A DNA stretch of 64,000 bases from Hyaloperonospora brassicae (lineage: Eukaryota > Oomycota > Peronosporomycetes > Peronosporales > Peronosporaceae). Positions 59,479-64,000 of this stretch are shown one piece after another. How positions within the stretch are numbered: the first letter of the stretch is position 1; each line of letters opens with the position of its first letter. Where the stretch lies: contig CANTFL010000491.1 in assembly GCA_947650285.1 (NCBI GenBank), positions 1 to 64,000 of the forward strand, given 5' to 3'. A program made the position numbers and the translations under genes. Under the pieces are notes generated by a model, which was not told the DNA's origin, searched no databases, and saw nothing but the letters and a program-made list of their open reading frames with translations.

Positions 59479-60463
59479 TGTGGTGGAGTGGTGATCGCCC
59501 TTTTGAGGAGTCGATCTCAACTCTGACTGGCTCCCGGAAGACCGACCTACCGAAGGGGTAATCCGATTACGTGTTTTATACTTCACTCACCTTTTGTCAT
59601 CTTTGGTGGGGCGGGTTGCAATATTTCAAATGAACTCGTGTCGATGGAAAAGTTGATCGTGTTTGCGATGGGGTTGAGGTTTGATATCGTTGTGCCAATC
59701 TTCACACCGCGATCGGGGTTGACGCAATCCCATGGAATTCTCCACAGGATCACTTGTATAATTGTAGAGTTCTCGATAAGAGTCGCGCAGATCTGTACCA
59801 GATCGCCTTGTCCAAATGTAGACGCTTGATCGCGAGCCTTCTGACCACTTAAGCCGTCTTGAGATCTTGCACTTTTTTATTATACCTGTTCGCTGCGTAC
59901 GATCACAGTTGGGGGTGTTGCTTGATATTTCTTGATCATTGGCCAAACAATCCTGTGATATCACTTGATTAAAGTGTGCGGTGTATTTGACGTCTTTTGG
60001 TCAATAATCCAACCCGGTAGAGAAGTCGACACGTGTACTTCGAAGAAAATTAGAGTCTGTTTAGAGTTAACCAATCAAATCGAAAATACTAACACACCGC
60101 TAGGCCTATCTGTATCACGACAATCGAATTTACGCATCTCCCTTTTCTAAAGATCGCCTCTTTGTGCAGGGGTGATTTACATTAAGTGTGCGTTCTCTGG
60201 AATCTTGGCGTGACCCACATCAGACTTATATGCAACTAACTCCTGACTTATGATCTAGCATCGCGATCGCGAGATCGAAACGAGACCGTGAGATCGAATT
60301 CGGATAGTGGGATTAAATCGAGATCGTGATCTCGGATCAAGATCATGAGATCTAATTGAAATTGTGAGCCATCCATTCCAGATAGTATTCTTCCATTCAG
60401 AATTCATTTTGAATATAATCGACGCTTGCAATATGCGAGCTCCCACGTATTAACTCAACGACA
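59479..60463 (-). repeat. 5' LTR of III-3
   Basis: About 985 bp, running on the minus strand from TGTCGTTGAGTTAAT (60463) to CCACTCCACCACA (59479). Contains a GATC-rich U3 patch (60250-60360) and the common CGTGTCGACTTCTC and GCAACCCGCCCCACC blocks. The exact first base is uncertain by about three positions. Confidence 0.82.
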
Positions 60464-61123
60464 ATATCTCGTGATATCTTTACCACATATAAGAGCGACA
60501 TACAATGATATAAGTCTATGATTTAGGAACAATGCATTTTTTCTTCCTGCTTTGCGATTAGTGATATGAAATTCTTATACATGTATTTCAATAAAAGCAG
60601 GCAGAGAATGGAAACATTATATGCTGATGTGTGGTCCTAGATTCGTGAATGTTCGGTTATACCGTATTCCGTAGCGACTTGGTGTTTTTTTTTACGGTTG
60701 TGCAGATTTATATCGAAACTTCATTCTTCTTATCTGATTAAATTTTCCATGAACAGTGCACATAATGATCGCGCCCATAGATAGCTAACACAAGGTAAAA
60801 AAGAAATAGATTTACAATCACGCAGTAATATTGGTATTAGATCGGATAATTGATAGGTAAGAATATTCCCCGTAACCTTATTGTATATACATAAATGTAT
60901 TCTACACGTTATTATTCGTGTGCACGTAATAAAGCACGCCTTAGTCCATTTTTTATTTCATTTTTGGATTTCTTATGCTTTTGCAATGTCAAAAGTCTTG
61001 TTTTTACGACAAAAATACGTCTGACGCTTCAAATGAAGCCTATTAGTATATTTATCGCTTTGATGTAAGATTAAAGGCTAATTTCTCATTGATTTAAATT
61101 TTGGGTATAGCGTTTGTCTCGAT
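60464..61123. other. Unassigned AT-rich spacer
   Basis: 660 bp between two LTRs of different families. It matches nothing else in the window, has no sizeable open frame until the LTR edge and is AT-rich. It is one of the few candidates for non-transposon DNA here. Confidence 0.55.
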
Positions 61124-61584
61124 TGTAAGGGGGGACGATCTTCCCCGATCACTGGTAAGACCTTGTGATTAATAAAAACAAGGTTGCGTGCTCCCGACGT
61201 CAAGTACACGTGGCGTGAGAAAGCGCGAGAGAATAAAAAAAGCCAGAAAGCTTGGCTAAGGAAAAAAGCAGAACTGTATTTAATATCGGTACATTTCCCA
61301 ACCAACCATCTTTTCTTGATCTAACTATAGTAAACTACAAGCTCCTATGTGGGACTCTTGATCACCACCCATTGCGCGCATTCATTAGCGATTGGTGGTT
61401 AATTTAGTTGTGTAGCGTCTACATCAACCAATAAGTGGATTACGCAAGAATGTCACCCTCAGGGGTTATATATCGCCAAAACCAAATCTTCTCGAGTAAT
61501 GTCGATTGAATATTATCGAAATGAATAATATTCAAAAAGTGATACATTCGTATCAATTTTATGTGACGTGCTCACCCCCTTACA
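61124..61584 (-). repeat. 3' LTR of II-3 (461 bp)
   Basis: Bounded by TGTAAGGGGGG on the left and CCCCCTTACA on the right, a clean terminal inverted repeat. Perfect hairpins inside include GAATATTAT/ATAATATTC with an 8-nt loop and TGATAC/GTATCA with a 4-nt loop. Confidence 0.92.
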
Positions 61585-61597
61585 TAACCCCCTTACC
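61585..61597 (-). promoter_or_regulatory. Polypurine tract of II-3
   Basis: On the minus strand GGTAAGGGGGTTA lies directly before the LTR. Confidence 0.75.
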
Positions 61598-61819
61598 ATC
61601 GGTCACTATAGTGAGTGATTGAATTGATTGGTGACAAAGTGACCACCGTCGTGTCACTTTGGGGAAAGGGAGTAATAATTGGTATTTTCTTTCTCATTCC
61701 ATTTTTCAGCGCGCGACGAGTTTTTCCATGCGCTTCGCGAGCAAGGCCGCGTCTGGAGCGGCTGCACGAATGCGTGCAGACCGAGAATAAGCAAACCAAG
61801 ACTCGGCAGCAGGTGTTTC

Positions 61820-63411
61820 ATCGTCTGCTGCTGTTGATACTCAGCCGACAACACACAATGTTGCAGGTGCACGTGGTCATCCATGTGCAGCTTCTTCATC
61901 CTCATCTTCTGCTGCGGGTGGTGGTCCCATGGACGTCGACTCCGAAAAATGGGCTGTCTATTCGAGTTAGTCGCCCCCCGTCCTACTCGAAGTCGCTCGC
62001 AAAGCTCGGCCGTAATGATGTGGTTGCGGCAAAGACGACTGCTAAGCCTCGTGGTAGCCTCGATAAGACCCTGCGCCATGGTATGTTTGGCTAGTCCGAT
62101 GAGTTCGAGGACTCGTCGCGGGGATAGAACCGATCGCACTCGCATTCATATGATGCGCGTGAGAAACGTGAGTACATAAGCTATCGTGACGATGCCGATG
62201 ACTCTTCGCAGAATCATCGTATCCGCAACAATCCCAGTGATTGCGTCGTTCGTAGTGACAGTACTTACGTCGGCGCTACGAAAGAGGTGCAGGATCGTAA
62301 CGCGTTATGATATGATCCAGAGAACAAGCCATGGATGCCTGCCTTAGACACTCTGAGAGAGTGATATAGATATACCACTAAGAGTTGTCGGATCCCACGT
62401 TTTGATTTTTCAATCCTCCATGGTCTTGATGTCAGTGCGGGTGCTTATTGCATTAAAGATGAGTTTTATATCGACGTCTTTTTCATACATCGATAATACA
62501 ACGGCAACCGCGACCGAGACTAAGTTTTGTTGATGAAAGCGTGGAACTATTTTATCGGCCACATTGACAATGTCGGCCGTGAGGCTTGGCTGAACAAACT
62601 TATTTCATCTCTCAATAGATTTGAACAGAAGTTGCGAACTGGCGATCGGTTTGAATTGCCCCGATTGTCTCTAGAGGCAGGTCTACCTTGTCTCTCGTGG
62701 GTAGAGAATTGTCCGAGTTGTGCCGACAACTCTGGATGTGCCCCTAGGAAAGCTCTCCTCCCTAATCAGTCGCATCTCGTCCGAGATTCGTCAAGCGATT
62801 GAGACTTTGCAATGCCTTTACAAATGCGCCGGGCGTTCGTACGGCGATGGCCCTTCATCATCAAAGGGTGCGTCTCATCGTATTGCTCGACGAGACCGGC
62901 CACATCCATCATCAGCCGAGAGAGGGGCTCCCAGCTGTTCCACGAGGGTGGGTACCCCCGCCACTGGACGAGGTAGCTCGTCCTTGATCCTGAATCGTCA
63001 CGGTGGTTCAAGACACGATCCACGAGGAAGCGTTGGCCACCGTGAGAGTCCACCAACGGATGTAGAGGAGGAGGGAAAACTTCTCCAAGTCGTACAAATA
63101 ATCATCTCGACCAACATGAGATGGGTCAACCAATCGCTTAATTGCTCGAGGATTTGGAGCACGAGAGGGACGGACGCTTTGCTCTGACCGATTCTGTGCG
63201 GAAGCAATGCAAGGATTGTGAGGCTGATCGTGCGAAGGATCGTGCTGATTACGCATCCGCACAGCTTCAAGTAGAGCGGGATGTAAGTTCCCTCGTTGAA
63301 AAGCTGGTGACAGCTCGCAAGGAGATCTTTTAGTCGAGTGAAGAGGTATCTTCACTACGCGACCAGGCTGAACGCCTAGAGCGAGAGCAAGAATCGCATG
63401 GAGATTATTGA
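61820..63411 (+). pseudogene. Antisense coiled-coil ORF region (aORF) of II-3
   Basis: Plus strand, opposite pol. 61820-61970 reads a Ser/Ala-rich run and GGGPMDVDSEKWAVYS to a TAG. 62527-62802 is open (MKAWNYFIGHIDNVGREAWL). 63142-63411 encodes a coiled coil of about 89 residues with a single TAG at 63331-63333. The chromodomain of pol (62766-63056, minus) overlaps the middle. The same blocks occur, much diverged, in II-1. Function unknown. Confidence 0.6.
62766..63056 (-). pseudogene. Chromodomain of II-3
   Basis: 96 open codons: LVDSHGGQRFLVDRVLNHRD, SYLVQWRGYPPSWNSWEPLS, LVEQYDETHP. Differs from II-2 at a handful of residues (for example QRF for QCF). Confidence 0.9.
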
Positions 63412-63479
63412 ACGTGGGGCATATTTCCATCGTATGAAGAAGTCTTGTACTGACAGTACAGGCGGAGACGCCCCATGTA

Positions 63480-64000
63480 AAACGTAGGATGCGCACGCAT
63501 CCTAAGTGGCAGCTAGATCGTTATGTGTTGCCTTGTCGTCGCAGCACACGAAAGGTACCGATATTCTTGGGCAGTAGTTTACTCCTGCCCACGTTAGTCA
63601 CTACGTGTCTAGGTAGATTTACCGAAGAAAGTAGGAATAAATCGCCTTCAATAAATGGAAGAACATTTGCTCTTTCATTCTTGTCAGCGTTACGTTTTTG
63701 CCGGTGCACCGCGTGAGCGATAAAGTCCTGCACGAAACGGACCACTTCTTCTCAAGTCAGCAGAAATCCTTCTGCTAACGATAAATTGCTTTGTTCAGCT
63801 CGCCTTGTGCGAACTGTAGCTAGATTCCTCTCCTATCTCTGTTAATCAGCGAGGGTGTCGTCATCCTCTCTGGAATAGTCGTTGGCGGTGCTGAAAATTC
63901 CAGCATCGTCATCATCATCTGACTCAATAATAGCGCCATCGCTATTATTGAGATGGTTTTCTTCTTCGATGTCAATCTCATCAACATTGGCATCATACGT
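63480..64000 (-). pseudogene. pol: Integrase C-terminal region and acidic linker of II-3
   Basis: 63745-63521 (minus) is open: VRFVQDFIAHAVHRQKRNAD, LPRHVVTNVGRSKLLPKNIG. 63760-64000 is the Asp/Glu-rich linker before it. The catalytic core is outside the window. Confidence 0.88.

Larger units (their letters stand above)
40412..60463 (-). mobile_element. Family III element III-3, minus strand, split by II-2
   Basis: Read on the minus strand: 5' LTR 60463-59479, primer site, gag, protease, RT to 54805; then after the II-2 insertion the rest of RT, RNase H, integrase, antisense region and a truncated 3' LTR ending at 40412. Without II-2 it is about 12 kb, close to III-1. All frames are broken. 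Confidence 0.85.
61124..64000 (-). mobile_element. Family II element II-3, 3' part, truncated by window end
   Basis: Minus-strand element: 3' LTR 61124-61584, polypurine tract, antisense coiled-coil region, chromodomain and integrase C-terminal region up to the window edge. Almost identical to the inverted 3' part of II-2. Confidence 0.9.
61320..64000 (-). repeat. 2.7-kb inverted repeat, arm 2
   Basis: Partner of 51929-54610. The pair sum is about 115929-115930. Confidence 0.9.

Noticed and set aside
61615..62145. Long overlapping frames on both strands at 61615-62145 (and 53784-54314)
   Set aside because: They are shadows of one another. The in-frame MDVDSEKWAVYS block shared with II-1 lies in a third frame; no coding support for the longer ones.
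61883..62179. A plus-strand frame beginning MCSFFILIFCCGWW then RRLR, resembling a signal peptide plus an RXLR effector motif (repeated at 53750-54046, minus)
   Set aside because: It is an off-frame reading of the Ser/Ala-rich antisense region of family II. The RRLR match is short, there is no dEER-like follow-up, and the second copy is only the inverted duplicate.

Overview
The window looks like gene-poor, repeat-rich nuclear DNA of an oomycete, most likely in the Phytophthora / downy-mildew lineage. That assignment rests on recalled resemblance of the gag-pol remnants to chromodomain-bearing Ty3/Gypsy elements of oomycetes; no database was searched. I see no intact single-copy host gene, no tRNA or rRNA and no CRISPR array. 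Almost every base belongs to LTR retrotransposons or their debris, plus one Mutator-like DNA transposon present twice.

Three LTR families occur. Family I has LTRs of about 390 bp with ends TGTAACGG...CCGTTACA. Family II is related to it, with LTRs of about 460 bp and ends TGTAAGGGGG...CCCCCTTACA. Family III has LTRs of about 0.9-1 kb and a 12-13 kb element. In I and II the order is gag, protease, reverse transcriptase (RT, YFDD), RNase H, integrase, chromodomain. In III it is gag with zinc knuckles, protease (DSGAE), RT (YIDD), RNase H, integrase and a chromodomain-like tail. All copies carry stops and frameshifts and none looks autonomous now.

Layout. 1-7187: two head-to-tail, >99% identical 3,691-bp units, each a family I LTR plus 3.3 kb that lacks gag-pol but holds a 2.3-kb MULE with 9-bp target duplications and a LINE-type RT tail fragment. 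7188-14750: degenerate family I gag-pol element I-3. 14751-15533: unassigned. 15534-19230: old minus-strand family II remnant II-1, split by a minus-strand family III solo LTR (16862-17975). 19231-32486: family III element III-1, plus strand. 32487-40411: III-2, plus strand, lacking gag and protease. 40412-60463: III-3, minus strand, split inside its RT domain by family II element II-2 (46751-54804, plus strand). 60464-61123: unassigned AT-rich spacer. 61124-64000: II-3, minus strand, running off the window.

The most interesting signals are: (i) coiled-coil-encoding reading frames on the strand opposite gag-pol, near the 3' LTR, in the same place in every copy of families II and III; (ii) two inverted-repeat tracts of near identity with abrupt ends inside otherwise diverged LTRs, suggesting gene conversion; (iii) the tandem LTR-bounded units with their MULE cargo; (iv) LTRs of families I and II crowded with perfect hairpins. 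Coordinates of degenerate domains are approximate.
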